Source: JBHJGM01 sp964405825 (GTDB lineage: Bacteria; Verrucomicrobiota; Verrucomicrobiia; Opitutales; JBHJGM01). Taken from it: a DNA stretch of 15,230 nucleotides. Position 1 is the stretch's first letter; every line of letters starts with the position of its first letter. A model generated the notes under the pieces. It was not told the DNA's origin. It saw nothing but the letters and a program-made list of their open reading frames with translations, and ran no database searches. This document shows positions 1-8,821 of this stretch, piece after piece. A program made the position numbers and the translations under genes. The DNA is taken from contig CAYOPI010000074.1 of NCBI GenBank assembly GCA_964405825.1, forward strand, positions 1 to 15,230, in the 5' to 3' direction.

Positions 1-1276
<1,276 letters not shown>

Positions 1277-1288
1277 GGGAAAGGACGG

Positions 1289-3166
1289 TCAGTTGGAAAT
1301 CAAGACGGAGGGGGAAAGTTGGGGACACTCGCTGGAGAGAACGCGCAGGCGTTTGCGCTCGCCGTAAAGTTCGGCCAGGCGCTCGCGTTGGTCGTTGGGG
1401 GTATTCAGGATGAGACCCTCCAGGCGGCGGCGCTGCCCGTCAAGGGCCTGCGTGTAGAGGCTGCGCAAACAGCGGTTGGCCGCATCCACGGGGTCTTCGA
1501 ATTCGCGATCAAGGGAAAGGAGCCGGTAAAGCAGTTGTTTTTCGGCGGAATCCTCCAGTGACTGGGCCCAGTCTTCTCCTCCGTTCCACTGATTCTGACG
1601 AATCCGTAGAAGGGCCGAGCGCAAGAGCTGCGCGTCGGATGAGTCATCTGCAAGCCAATCAGTGTCAAGGACCTCCGCGATTTTTGGGACAAGGTGGTCG
1701 TACCGTATGAGGAGGAATAAAAGTTCGGAGACAGCCGTTGTCAACTTCCCGCCGGAGAAACCCCCGGTTTTGGGCGGATTTTCATTGACATGGCCCCGGG
1801 AAACACCCGAACGAGCGCGTGACCATTCGTTCTCAACCACGTGCCGTTCGACCCGCAACAGGCGCGCGGCTTCCTCCAGATTGGCCTGCGCGGCGAGGAC
1901 GGAATCGCATTCGCGCAGCACCTCGACGATCTGGCGCAGGGCCTCGGCCTTGTCCCGCGGGGAGGCCGTCGCGGGCTCGGGCAGCCACTCACGCAGGCAC
2001 AGCCCCATTGCCGAGAGCGGATTCGCACGAAGCGCCTCCAGCGCCTCGGCTCCGCCCTGCCGCAGCAGTGAGTCCGGGTCGGCCCCCTCGGGCAGGGGCA
2101 AAAAGCGCAGCTCCAGCCCGGCCTTGAAGGCCAGGGGAAGGGCCCGCAGGGCGGCCCGGCGACCGGCGGCATCGCCGTCGAGAAAGACGTCCACGCGGTT
2201 GCTGTAGCGCGCCAGGAGCCCCAGTTGCTCCGGGGTGATGGCCGTGCCCTGCGGCGCGATGGCGGTGCTCAGGCCGTGCTCCCAGCAGCGGATGGCGTCC
2301 AACTGCCCTTCGACCAGAAGGAAGTGTGCGTCGTCCTTGCCGATGGCGGTGCGGGCGCGGTCCAGTCCGAAGAGCACGTGGCTTTTCTTGAAAAGCAGGG
2401 TCTCGGGCGAGTTGACGTACTTGCCCGGCACGTCGTCCTCGGGGGTGACGCCCTCGAGCTGGCGCGCGGTGAAGGCGATGACGCGCCCCTGCACGTCGCG
2501 AATGGGAATCATCAGCCGACCGCGGAAGCGCGCCCGCACCGACCGTGGGTTCGAGTCCCACCCCTTGCGCCAGCCCCCGCGCGGTTCGTAAAAGAGGCCG
2601 CTCTCGGCGATCGCCTCGGGTGAGTACTCCTGGCGCAGCAGACGCTCGATCAGCTTGCCGCCGTCGGGCGGGGCGAAGCCGATCTGGTACTTCGCGGCGA
2701 CGGCCGGATCGAAACCGCGGCGCTCGCTCCAATAGGCCCGGACGGTGTCGGCGGGGGCTTTGTCCGCCAGAAAGCACTCGTGGAAATAGGCCGTGGCGGT
2801 CTCGTGCAGGCCAAAGAGTTCCTTGCGGCGCGAGGCACCCTGGCCGGCCGCCGGCCCGCCACTGCCTTCCTCGTACTCCAGCGCAATGTTGAAGCGCCCG
2901 CAGAGCGCCTCGACCGCCTCGTAAAAGCTCAGGTTCTCCACCGTCTGGACAAACTTGAAGACATCGCCGCCCTGGCTGGTGGAGAAGCAGTAATAAAAGC
3001 CCTTGTCGGGATGGACGTTGAAGGAGGGCGTCTTCTCGTTGGAGAAAGGCGACAGGCCCAGGAAGCGGTTGCCCACGCGCTTGAGCTGCACGTGCGCGCC
3101 CACCACGTCGGCGAGGTTCACCTGCGCCCGAACGGTCTCGATACAGCTTTGCTTGATCCGCGGCAT
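1289..3166 (-). CDS. dnaG: DNA primase DnaG with degenerate zinc finger
   Basis: Makes RNA primers for replication with the replicative helicase. 625 aa from the ATG at 3166 (MPRIKQSC); the frame stays open 19 codons upstream, but DnaG proteins normally begin about 10-15 residues before the conserved D-[IV]-V motif, as here (NLADVVGAHV). Domains: zinc-binding domain 1-100, RNA polymerase core about 115-360, C-terminal helicase-binding domain to 625. The TOPRIM catalytic residues are intact: E286 in LLVEGQLDAI, and D330 and D332 in FLDGDAAGRR. The zinc site is not: the CHC2 ligand positions read S39, S42, C60, T63 (GLSPFSNEKTPSF and YYCFSTSQGG). Residues 199-209 (WRKGWDSNPRS) are extra compared with E. 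coli DnaG as I remember it, and are encoded by the antisense of a tRNA-3'-end-like sequence. rpoD follows 12 bp downstream. Confidence 0.96.
   Translation of the reverse strand: MPRIKQSCIETVRAQVNLADVVGAHVQLKRVGNRFLGLSPFSNEKTPSFNVHPDKGFYYCFSTSQGGDVFKFVQTVENLSFYEAVEALCGRFNIALEYEEGSGGPAAGQGASRRKELFGLHETATAYFHECFLADKAPADTVRAYWSERRGFDPAVAAKYQIGFAPPDGGKLIERLLRQEYSPEAIAESGLFYEPRGGWRKGWDSNPRSVRARFRGRLMIPIRDVQGRVIAFTARQLEGVTPEDDVPGKYVNSPETLLFKKSHVLFGLDRARTAIGKDDAHFLLVEGQLDAIRCWEHGLSTAIAPQGTAITPEQLGLLARYSNRVDVFLDGDAAGRRAALRALPLAFKAGLELRFLPLPEGADPDSLLRQGGAEALEALRANPLSAMGLCLREWLPEPATASPRDKAEALRQIVEVLRECDSVLAAQANLEEAARLLRVERHVVENEWSRARSGVSRGHVNENPPKTGGFSGGKLTTAVSELLFLLIRYDHLVPKIAEVLDTDWLADDSSDAQLLRSALLRIRQNQWNGGEDWAQSLEDSAEKQLLYRLLSLDREFEDPVDAANRCLRSLYTQALDGQRRRLEGLILNTPNDQRERLAELYGERKRLRVLSSECPQLSPSVLISN
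2545..2572 (+). other. tRNA 3'-end-like fragment (T-arm, acceptor 3' strand, CCA) inside dnaG
   Basis: Plus-strand sequence antisense to dnaG. It has a perfect 5-bp T-stem GTGGG (2545-2549) and CCCAC (2557-2561) around a 7-nt loop TTCGAGT (2550-2556), matching the conserved GTTCGANTCC core of tRNAs. Seven bases that fit an acceptor 3' strand (CCCTTGC, 2562-2568) follow, then one discriminator base (G2569) and an encoded CCA (2570-2572), all with exact tRNA spacing. No matching 5' acceptor strand (GCAAGGG or a wobble version) is found in the 90 bp upstream, so this is not a complete tRNA gene. The T-arm resembles those of class II (Ser-type) tRNAs. It could be a relic of an integration or recombination event at a tRNA 3' end, or chance; the amino acids it encodes in dnaG appear to be an insertion. 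Confidence 0.55.
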
Positions 3167-3203
3167 GTTCCCCAATCCAAAACCCAACAAGTCCCAACAG
3201 CCG

Positions 3204-3226
3204 AAAAAACGCGCGGGTTCCACCCG
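3204..3226 (-). terminator. Weak terminator- or attenuator-like hairpin in the dnaG leader
   Basis: Read on the minus strand, a 5-bp stem CGGGT/ACCCG with a 3-nt loop (3226-3214) is followed after four bases by six T (3209-3204). It sits about 38 bp upstream of the dnaG start. It could terminate transcription from the toxin remnant or act as a leader attenuator. The stem is short and separated from the T-run, so support is weak. Confidence 0.25.
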
Positions 3227-3236
3227 AATCCCCCGC

Positions 3237-3416
3237 TCACGCCCCCGGAAAAGGAGACCCTACACGCCAGTGACGCCAGGAAAAGCGCAAAACAATGATT
3301 GGGAGTAAGTTGTGAGTAAGCAGGGGCTCTTGGAGAGCTTCCTCGGTGTTCAGGCTGTGGTGCAACAGGCGCACGACATCAATGCGGGCCTCCTGCGTGA
3401 AATACAAAGTGATGGG
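3237..3416 (-). pseudogene. Possible C-terminal remnant of a ParE/RelE-family toxin
   Basis: Translation of this short frame begins PITLYFTQEARIDVV and continues RLLHHSLNTEEAL. The pattern of an aromatic beta strand, then V-[RV]-[LI]-L-H-H-[AS]-x-[ND]-x-E-x-x-L, is the typical C-terminus of ParE/RelE ribonuclease or gyrase toxins. A stop codon (3417-3419) lies immediately upstream in frame, no start codon or N-terminal half is seen, and there is no antitoxin gene next to it. The last 25 or so residues before the stop at 3237 look like read-through. I infer a decayed toxin gene; chance similarity of a short frame is possible. Confidence 0.35.
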
Positions 3417-3541
3417 TCAATCGACCAAGACTCGGCGCAAACGGCCCTTCTTCCCCAGTATACCCGAGGCCCCACCTTTCCTTAGAGCGCCCGGATTGAC
3501 TGCGCCAACCGACGCGCTGAGCCCCGAAATCGCTCAACCGG

Positions 3542-4336
3542 TCACTCCTCGTCGGTCACGTCCTTCAGTTTGCCACGGCTCACTTGCCAGACGCGTTTCT
3601 CCATTGTGCCGACGTAAAGGGGGATCCGATGCACAAGGTTCAAGTACACGTGGACTTCAACGGACTTTTGGCTGACGTGATGCGACGTCACCAGGGCAGC
3701 CAGGCTACCGCCATCGTCATTTGGTTGCGTGCTCAGCAGCAAACAGCTGCTTGAAAGGGCGTCCGTGCGCTCGATTTTTTCCGCCAAGGCATCGACCGAA
3801 TGCCGCACGTTGCCTCCAATCGGAACGTCGGTGGGGCTCTTTTGGCGGACCAAGGCGTGCACCAGGTAACCCTGACCGTCTGGATCGGCGGTGGTGAAAA
3901 AGTCGTAGCCGGCGTCGCACATGGGCTCGAAGTTGCCCATGACCAGGGCTTTGGCGCGCAGCGATGTCGACGGCGTGAAAGGGCTTCCGGCAGGCCAGGT
4001 CTGCAGACTCCACGTTTTGCGATCTTCGGTATAGACCCGCACCGGCCGGCCGCCCTTCCCGTCGCGTACGGGGACGAACACCACCGCGATTTCGTCGCCG
4101 GAGGTCTCAAAGTCCCAAAGAGTAACCGATTCTGCCGGAATGGAGGCTGGCCATTGCGGCCAGTCAGACAGCACCTTTCTTGCGGTTTTCAGTGCCATGT
4201 ACTGGTCAAAAAGCGCGTAGCCGATGGACTCTGTTTCCCCGGTCGTGAACTCGCGGATCTCGGCGTTCAATGCAGGGCGTGCCCCACACAGTAAGACAAT
4301 GATGGCAAACAGGTATCCAGAAGCGAACTTGGTCAT
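3542..4336 (-). CDS. Secreted protein of unknown function
   Basis: 264 aa. A clear Sec signal peptide is present: basic N-terminus MTKFASGY, hydrophobic core LFAIIVLLCGA, and probable cleavage after PALNA. The mature part is soluble with mixed alpha/beta character and two cysteines around residue 195 (SSSCLLL) and 142 (EPMCDAG); I recognise no family motif. It starts 12 bp after the stop of the upstream TPR lipoprotein gene on the same strand, so the two are probably one operon and may act in the same envelope process. Its base composition is somewhat less GC-rich than its neighbours, which could reflect later acquisition. Gene reality is supported by the signal peptide, operon spacing and full-length open frame. 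Confidence 0.72.
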   Translation of the reverse strand: MTKFASGYLFAIIVLLCGARPALNAEIREFTTGETESIGYALFDQYMALKTARKVLSDWPQWPASIPAESVTLWDFETSGDEIAVVFVPVRDGKGGRPVRVYTEDRKTWSLQTWPAGSPFTPSTSLRAKALVMGNFEPMCDAGYDFFTTADPDGQGYLVHALVRQKSPTDVPIGGNVRHSVDALAEKIERTDALSSSCLLLSTQPNDDGGSLAALVTSHHVSQKSVEVHVYLNLVHRIPLYVGTMEKRVWQVSRGKLKDVTDEE

Positions 4337-4348
4337 AAGTCTCAGCCC

Positions 4349-5995
4349 CTACGGCAGGAGGCGTTCGATGGCTTGCTCGGCCTCGGCGCGGCGGGGGTGG
4401 CCCGGCCCGGCCTGGTCGAGGAACTGGCGGTAGTAGAAGACGGCGCTGCGGGCGTCGCGCTCGATGTCGCGCACGGCGTTGGCCAGCAGCAGGGTCACCT
4501 CGGGGCTGTCGGGAAACTGCGCGCTGGCGGCCTTGATCTGCTCGAGCAGGCGCTGCTCGGAGTACAGGCGGCGGGCAACCTGCAGCTGGTGCAGCTTGTA
4601 GGAAACGTCGTTGGGCTCCAGGCGCTGGGCTTCCAGAGCCATCATCTCGGCCGGGCGGAACTGCCCGTCGGCCAGGTAACTCTGGCTGAGGCGGTACCAC
4701 AGCGCGGCATCTTCGGGGGCCTCGGCGAGGGCGGCGCGGTACAGGCGGATGGCCAGGGGGAAGTTGCCTTCCAGGCGCGCCTCGGTGGCCGACTCGACGA
4801 GGTTGTTCAGCCGAACCGAGCGCAGGGTTTCGGGGTCGGTGCGCACGTCGTAGATCAACGCGCCGACGGTGGCCTCGCCGGCGGGCGCGGGAAGCAGTTC
4901 CTCGGGCTCGACCTCGCGGATCTCCGTGACGGCGATGCCGGAGGCTTGCGTTTCGTCGTCGAGGGCTGAGGGCAGGTCGACTTCGGCGGGTTCGACGGTC
5001 TCGATCGGCTGAACCGGGCCGCCGTCCTTGCCGGTGAGGGCGCCCACGGCGTCGGGCACCAGGGATTCGATCGCGTTCTCGGCCGAAGCACTGGCCAGGG
5101 AACTGGCGGCGATGGCCGCGGCGTCTTCCACGGCGTCGCTGGAACCACTGTCGCCGTCGAGGGCGGTCAGGTCGGCCGGCGGGGCCTCCTCGCCTTTCCA
5201 GGCACGGAAACGGGCAATGGAGTCGGCGTATGGGCTGTCGGGATTGGGTGCAAGGGTGTCGATGCCGACGCGGTCCAGCAGTGCCTGGGCCGCCTCAAAG
5301 TCGCCGCCGTCCACCGCCAGAATCGCCAGCCCACTGACGGCGATGCGCGCCAGTGGCCCGTTCGGGTCGGCTTCAAAGACCTGTTTGTAAACGCGGGCGG
5401 CCTGCACCTTTTGCTGGTTTTGCAGGTAGAGGTCGCCCAGGGCGAGGCCGTCGCTGACGCTGGTTGGACCGCTGGGCCCCAGCGCCTGCTCAAAGGCAAA
5501 GAGCGCCTTGGCCGGGTCATCCTGGTCCATGTGGATCTGCGAGAGGGTGCGCCAGGCCTGCCGGTCCTCGGGCTGGTCTTCGAGGTAGCTGCCGTAGTTG
5601 GCCGCGGCGTTGTCGAGGTCACCGGCCAGCGCATAGGCCGAGGCCGCCTCCAGCCGAAGGCGCGCGGGGTTTTCCTGCAGACGCGCGGCGGAGGCAAACT
5701 GGTCTGCGGCCTTGCCCGGCTGGCCCATTTCGAGGAATATCTCGGCAAGGCGCTCACGCGGTTCGGGCCGGTCCGGAAAACGCTCGACGATGGGAGTAAG
5801 CGCTGCCACCGCATCCTCATACTTCCCTATGACGCGACTATCTTCGGCCCGCTGCAGCGCCGCGTTGATGACCTCATCGGCGTTGGCCCCTGTGTCTGCG
5901 GTGCCTTCGCCGCCGCCGCAGCCGGTGAACAAAGCCAGCGTGATGGCCAGCGCCGCCAGCCCCAGGCAAGTGTAAGTCTGGTGCAACCCCCTCAT
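4349..5995 (-). CDS. TPR-repeat lipoprotein
   Basis: 548 aa. The N-terminus is a lipoprotein signal: MRGLHQTYTCLGLAAL, a hydrophobic stretch, and lipobox F-T-G-C with the lipidated cysteine at residue 26 followed by GGGE. Residues about 40-250 form tandem tetratricopeptide repeats (for example ALTPIVERFPDRPEPRERLA, and the helices of AWRTLSQIHMDQDDPAKALF). Residues about 270-370 are a low-complexity acidic, Ala/Pro/Glu-rich linker. Residues about 385-548 hold a second TPR block (NFPLAIRLYRAALAEAPED, and ALWYRLSQSYLADGQFRPAE). Such proteins usually act as scaffolds on the membrane; no enzymatic domain is visible. The ATG at 5995 is only 7 bp from the earliest possible start of the divergent gene. 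The secreted-protein gene follows 12 bp downstream. Confidence 0.88.
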   Translation of the reverse strand: MRGLHQTYTCLGLAALAITLALFTGCGGGEGTADTGANADEVINAALQRAEDSRVIGKYEDAVAALTPIVERFPDRPEPRERLAEIFLEMGQPGKAADQFASAARLQENPARLRLEAASAYALAGDLDNAAANYGSYLEDQPEDRQAWRTLSQIHMDQDDPAKALFAFEQALGPSGPTSVSDGLALGDLYLQNQQKVQAARVYKQVFEADPNGPLARIAVSGLAILAVDGGDFEAAQALLDRVGIDTLAPNPDSPYADSIARFRAWKGEEAPPADLTALDGDSGSSDAVEDAAAIAASSLASASAENAIESLVPDAVGALTGKDGGPVQPIETVEPAEVDLPSALDDETQASGIAVTEIREVEPEELLPAPAGEATVGALIYDVRTDPETLRSVRLNNLVESATEARLEGNFPLAIRLYRAALAEAPEDAALWYRLSQSYLADGQFRPAEMMALEAQRLEPNDVSYKLHQLQVARRLYSEQRLLEQIKAASAQFPDSPEVTLLLANAVRDIERDARSAVFYYRQFLDQAGPGHPRRAEAEQAIERLLP

Positions 5996-6002
5996 AAACT
6001 TA

Positions 6003-7115
6003 TTGTTAGAAAGCGTAGTGAAGCGGTTCTTTCAGTGCAAGCGGATAGCCTTTGAGGGCGTGGGGTTCCGCGTGATCACGGTGCTGCTGGCGCTTGGCTG
6101 GCTTGTCCTGTCCACGCCGCTGCCGGCGCAGCCGACCGACGTCTTCGAACTGGAGGGTGACAGCCAGGTGCTGTGGGAGTACCCGATGATCGATTTCTCC
6201 CAGCAGGATTACGCCACCGCCGTGGAGACGCTCATCGCTCGCTTTGAGAAGGCCACCGGCCAGCGCCTGCAGCCCGGGGAAAAGCGCCGCGCGGGCCTGA
6301 AGATCTACACGCACTCCGGCCTGGGGATGGCCACGCCCAAGAACCTCGTGCGGGCCGTCGCGGAGGCTCTGGAGCAGCGGGGTTTCAGCCGCGACGAGAT
6401 TTGGATTGTCGACGAGGGCGAGTTTCAATTGCGCCAGACGGGCTTTTTGCCGCCGCTCTCGCACGGGGGCTCCCGCTTTGAGGGGATGCCGGTGCTCGCG
6501 CTGGATACCCGCCAGTACTACGACGATCGCTGGTTCTACGACAGCCCGCTGGCCTCCCGCGAACCCCGCCTTGCCCGGCGGCTCAGTGACGGCCGCGTCG
6601 CCGAGCCCGAGGAGATGACCGACGAGGAGCGCCGCAGCTACCTGCCTGTGCCGCTCCTGCTGGAAGTCGACTTCTGGATCAACCTGCCGGTCTTTCTCAA
6701 TGCGCCCTCGCTGGGGGTCAGTGGTGCCCTCGCCAACGCCACGGTCTGGAACGTCGACAACGCCCAGCGCTTCCTCTCCAGCAACGCGACCGGCCCGATC
6801 GCCGTGGCCGAGATGGCGGCCATCCCCGAGTTGCAGGAGAGCTGGGTCTTCACCATCGCCAGCCTGGAGTACTACCAGTTTGCCGGCGGCCCGGTCTTCA
6901 ACGCCAACTACGCGGGCACCGAGGAGGCGCTCTGGCTCTCGGCCAATCCCGTGCTGATGGACTACCTGATGTACCTGCGGATCAACCAGCACCGTGAGCG
7001 CCGCGGGCTGCCGTTGATCGATCCGATCCCGCCGATGCTCGGTTACAGCCGCAGCCTGGGCGTGGGCGACGAACGCCTCGACGCGACCCGGCGCATCCGC
7101 CTGGACCGGCGCTAG
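6003..7115 (+). CDS. Exported DUF362-like protein without Fe-S cysteines
   Basis: Up to 370 aa from a TTG at 6003; better starts may be GTG 6018 or GTG 6072, the last placing a short N-terminus directly before the hydrophobic signal VITVLLALGWLVLSTPLPAQ. Starting at 6072 would also leave room for the divergent promoter. The fold resembles DUF362: an N-terminal part with THSGLGMATPKNLVRAVAEA and the phrase DEIWIVDEGEFQLRQTGF, then EVDFWINLPVF and GVSGALANAT (family: ..INLPK.KTH..tgvtgAlKN), then LWLSANPVLMDYL (family: ..L.S.DPVALD..). Differences: the family K-T-H is replaced by FLNAPS, and the mature protein has no cysteine, so no ferredoxin-type cluster can be bound. Function unknown; location likely periplasmic. 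The stop overlaps the convergent Sel1 gene stop. Confidence 0.7.
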   Translation: MLESVVKRFFQCKRIAFEGVGFRVITVLLALGWLVLSTPLPAQPTDVFELEGDSQVLWEYPMIDFSQQDYATAVETLIARFEKATGQRLQPGEKRRAGLKIYTHSGLGMATPKNLVRAVAEALEQRGFSRDEIWIVDEGEFQLRQTGFLPPLSHGGSRFEGMPVLALDTRQYYDDRWFYDSPLASREPRLARRLSDGRVAEPEEMTDEERRSYLPVPLLLEVDFWINLPVFLNAPSLGVSGALANATVWNVDNAQRFLSSNATGPIAVAEMAAIPELQESWVFTIASLEYYQFAGGPVFNANYAGTEEALWLSANPVLMDYLMYLRINQHRERRGLPLIDPIPPMLGYSRSLGVGDERLDATRRIRLDRR

Positions 7116-8806
7116 GGCAGTGCAGGCTCGCTGTTGCGGGCGGGCGTTTCCTTGTCGGCGGCCTTGCGCTGGATCTCGGCCAGTTCCTCCACGGCCTCCT
7201 CGTTGCCCTGATCGGCGGCCTTCTTGAGCCACTCGATCGCTTCGTCGCGGTCGGCCTGTACGCCTTCGCCTGCCAGCAGCATGAGCGCGAGGTTGTACTG
7301 CCCCCAGTGAAAGCCTTGCTCGGCCGACAGGCGGTACCAGCGCACGGCTTCGGTGTCGTCGAGGGCCACGCCTTCACCGGTATCGTAGGCCAGGCCCACG
7401 CGGTTGCGCGCTTCCATGCTGCCCTGTTCGGCGGCGCGCATCTCCCACTGAAACGCCATCCGGGGATCGGCTTCCAGTCCGCCCAGACCCTTGCGATAAA
7501 ACTTCGCCAGGCTCTCCTGGGCCGAAGCAACGCCTTCGCGGGCCGCGCGTTGATACCAGACCAGAGCGGCCGTCTCGTCCGCGCTGATGCCCTGGCCACT
7601 CTCGTACATCCAGCCCAGGTTATCCTGTGCGGTGGCATGACCGCCTTCGGCGGCCTTGCGAAACCACGCGACCGCCTCGGCTTCGTCGACCTCCACCCCC
7701 ATGCCCTCCAGATGGATGATACCGATCTGGTTCATCGAGGTGAGGTCGCCGGCCTCGGCCCCCTCCTGGTACAGTTGCAGGGCGCGCGCATAATCGCGGT
7801 CGATCCCCTGGCCGTAGAGGTACATGTAAGCGGCCTGGCCAAAGCAGTCCAAATCGCCCATCCGTGCGCCCTGCTCAAAGAGCCGGACAGCTTCTGGCGG
7901 GTCAGCGGGGATGTCGGCAACTCCGTTCTTGTAGATCAGGGCCAGATTGAAGGCGGCGGTCGAGGAGCCCAGTTCGATGGCTTTCCGGTAGAGCTTCACG
8001 GCAAGCTCGAAATCCTGGGTGACCCCCAGTCCTTCCTCGTAAAGGTAGGCCAGGTTGTTCTTGGCATCCGCTTCGCCCAGATCGGCTGCGCGGGTGTACC
8101 AGCGCCGGGCCGCTTCGTAGTCCTGCCGTACACCCTGGCCCAGCTGGTAGGCACTTCCGAGGTGGTACATCGAGTTTGGGTCCTCGAGCCGGGCCCCCTC
8201 ACGGTAATACTCCACCGCTCTCTCAAAGTTGACCTCCGTGCCAATGCCATGCTCATGGCACCAGCCCACGTTGCTGAAGGCCACGGGCAGGTAATCATCG
8301 ACCGCGCGCAGCAGCAGGCCGAATCCCCGCTCGGGGTCGGTGTCAACGCCTCGGCCATCGATGTAGAGCAACCCGAGGTTGTTCAGGCCGACGGCTTCGC
8401 CCTGGTTCGCGGATCGCTCGTACCAGGTGCGGGCCAGTTGAAAGTCCTGCGGCACGCCGTCGCCATCCTCGTACAGGGAGCCCAGAAGCGCCTGCGCGTA
8501 GGCATCGCCGTCCTCCGCATAAACCCTCAGGCCCTCGGCGTCGGCGTTCTCAAAGAGGCGTTCCAGCTTCGAATCGTGCGTGGACCCGTGCAGAAGCTCT
8601 TCAAAGGACGTGAAGCCGTTCCTCTCGGCTGAGCGATCGAACTCCTGCATCACCGACAGGTAGAAGACCACGCCGCCCGCCGGGAACAGAATGAGCAGCA
8701 GCAGGATCTTCCACGTCGCGAGCGTCCTGCGTTCGCGAGGCCTGGGCGGCATGGAGGACTGGCGCGGCGGCCACGAGGGTGGTATCTGGGGCGGCACTTG
8801 AGACAT
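7112..8806 (-). CDS. Membrane-anchored Sel1-like repeat protein
   Basis: 564 aa. Residues 1-30 are a Pro/Arg-rich cytoplasmic tail; residues about 33-53 (WKILLLLILFPAGGVVFYLS) form one membrane helix with positive charges before it, so the rest should face the periplasm. From about residue 100 to 540 there are twelve Sel1-like repeats of 35-37 residues, each with the pattern A-x-x-x-L-G-x-x-Y-x-x-G-x-G-V-x-x-D-x-x-x-A-x-x-[WY]-[YF]-x-x-A-A-x-x-G; a clear example is NNLGLLYIDGRGV. A partial thirteenth repeat and a charged tail end the protein. Sel1 proteins are protein-protein adaptors, often for envelope signalling or virulence-like interactions. No catalytic domain is visible. No Shine-Dalgarno is seen; a small hairpin lies directly before the ATG. 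Confidence 0.9.
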   Translation of the reverse strand: MSQVPPQIPPSWPPRQSSMPPRPRERRTLATWKILLLLILFPAGGVVFYLSVMQEFDRSAERNGFTSFEELLHGSTHDSKLERLFENADAEGLRVYAEDGDAYAQALLGSLYEDGDGVPQDFQLARTWYERSANQGEAVGLNNLGLLYIDGRGVDTDPERGFGLLLRAVDDYLPVAFSNVGWCHEHGIGTEVNFERAVEYYREGARLEDPNSMYHLGSAYQLGQGVRQDYEAARRWYTRAADLGEADAKNNLAYLYEEGLGVTQDFELAVKLYRKAIELGSSTAAFNLALIYKNGVADIPADPPEAVRLFEQGARMGDLDCFGQAAYMYLYGQGIDRDYARALQLYQEGAEAGDLTSMNQIGIIHLEGMGVEVDEAEAVAWFRKAAEGGHATAQDNLGWMYESGQGISADETAALVWYQRAAREGVASAQESLAKFYRKGLGGLEADPRMAFQWEMRAAEQGSMEARNRVGLAYDTGEGVALDDTEAVRWYRLSAEQGFHWGQYNLALMLLAGEGVQADRDEAIEWLKKAADQGNEEAVEELAEIQRKAADKETPARNSEPALP

Positions 8807-8807
8807 C

Positions 8808-8821
8808 GCTTGGATTCAAGC
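8808..8821 (-). promoter_or_regulatory. Hairpin immediately upstream of the Sel1-protein start
   Basis: Perfect 5-bp inverted repeat GCTTG/CAAGC with a 4-nt loop, ending one base before the ATG at 8806 on the minus-strand transcript. It would occupy the position where a ribosome binding site is normally found. The stem is short and may be accidental. Confidence 0.25.

Larger units (their letters stand above)
3167..3541. other. Intergenic region upstream of dnaG
   Basis: A 375-bp stretch without an intact gene. It holds the dnaG leader (minus strand) with a small terminator-like hairpin at 3204-3226, and a short reading frame at 3237-3416 whose translation looks like the C-terminus of a ParE/RelE toxin. 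The part from 3420 to 3541 shows nothing I can name. Presumably the dnaG-rpoD promoter lies here, but I see no convincing -35/-10 pair. Confidence 0.5.

Noticed and set aside
2480..2572. Complete tRNA gene on the plus strand ending with CCA at 2572
   Set aside because: The T-arm and 3' end are correct, but no 5' acceptor strand, D-arm or anticodon arm can be found upstream; kept only as a fragment.
1989..3197. 402-codon alternative frame within dnaG
   Set aside because: Arg/Pro/Gly-rich out-of-frame translation of dnaG; the DnaG frame has all catalytic motifs.
6006..7232. 408-codon minus-strand open frame opposite the DUF362-like gene
   Set aside because: Composition is that of an antisense shadow (Arg/Gly/Gln/His-rich), whereas the plus strand gives a signal peptide and family-like motifs.
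7307..8632. 441-codon plus-strand open frame opposite the Sel1-repeat gene
   Set aside because: The minus strand shows twelve regular Sel1 repeats; the plus frame is its shadow.
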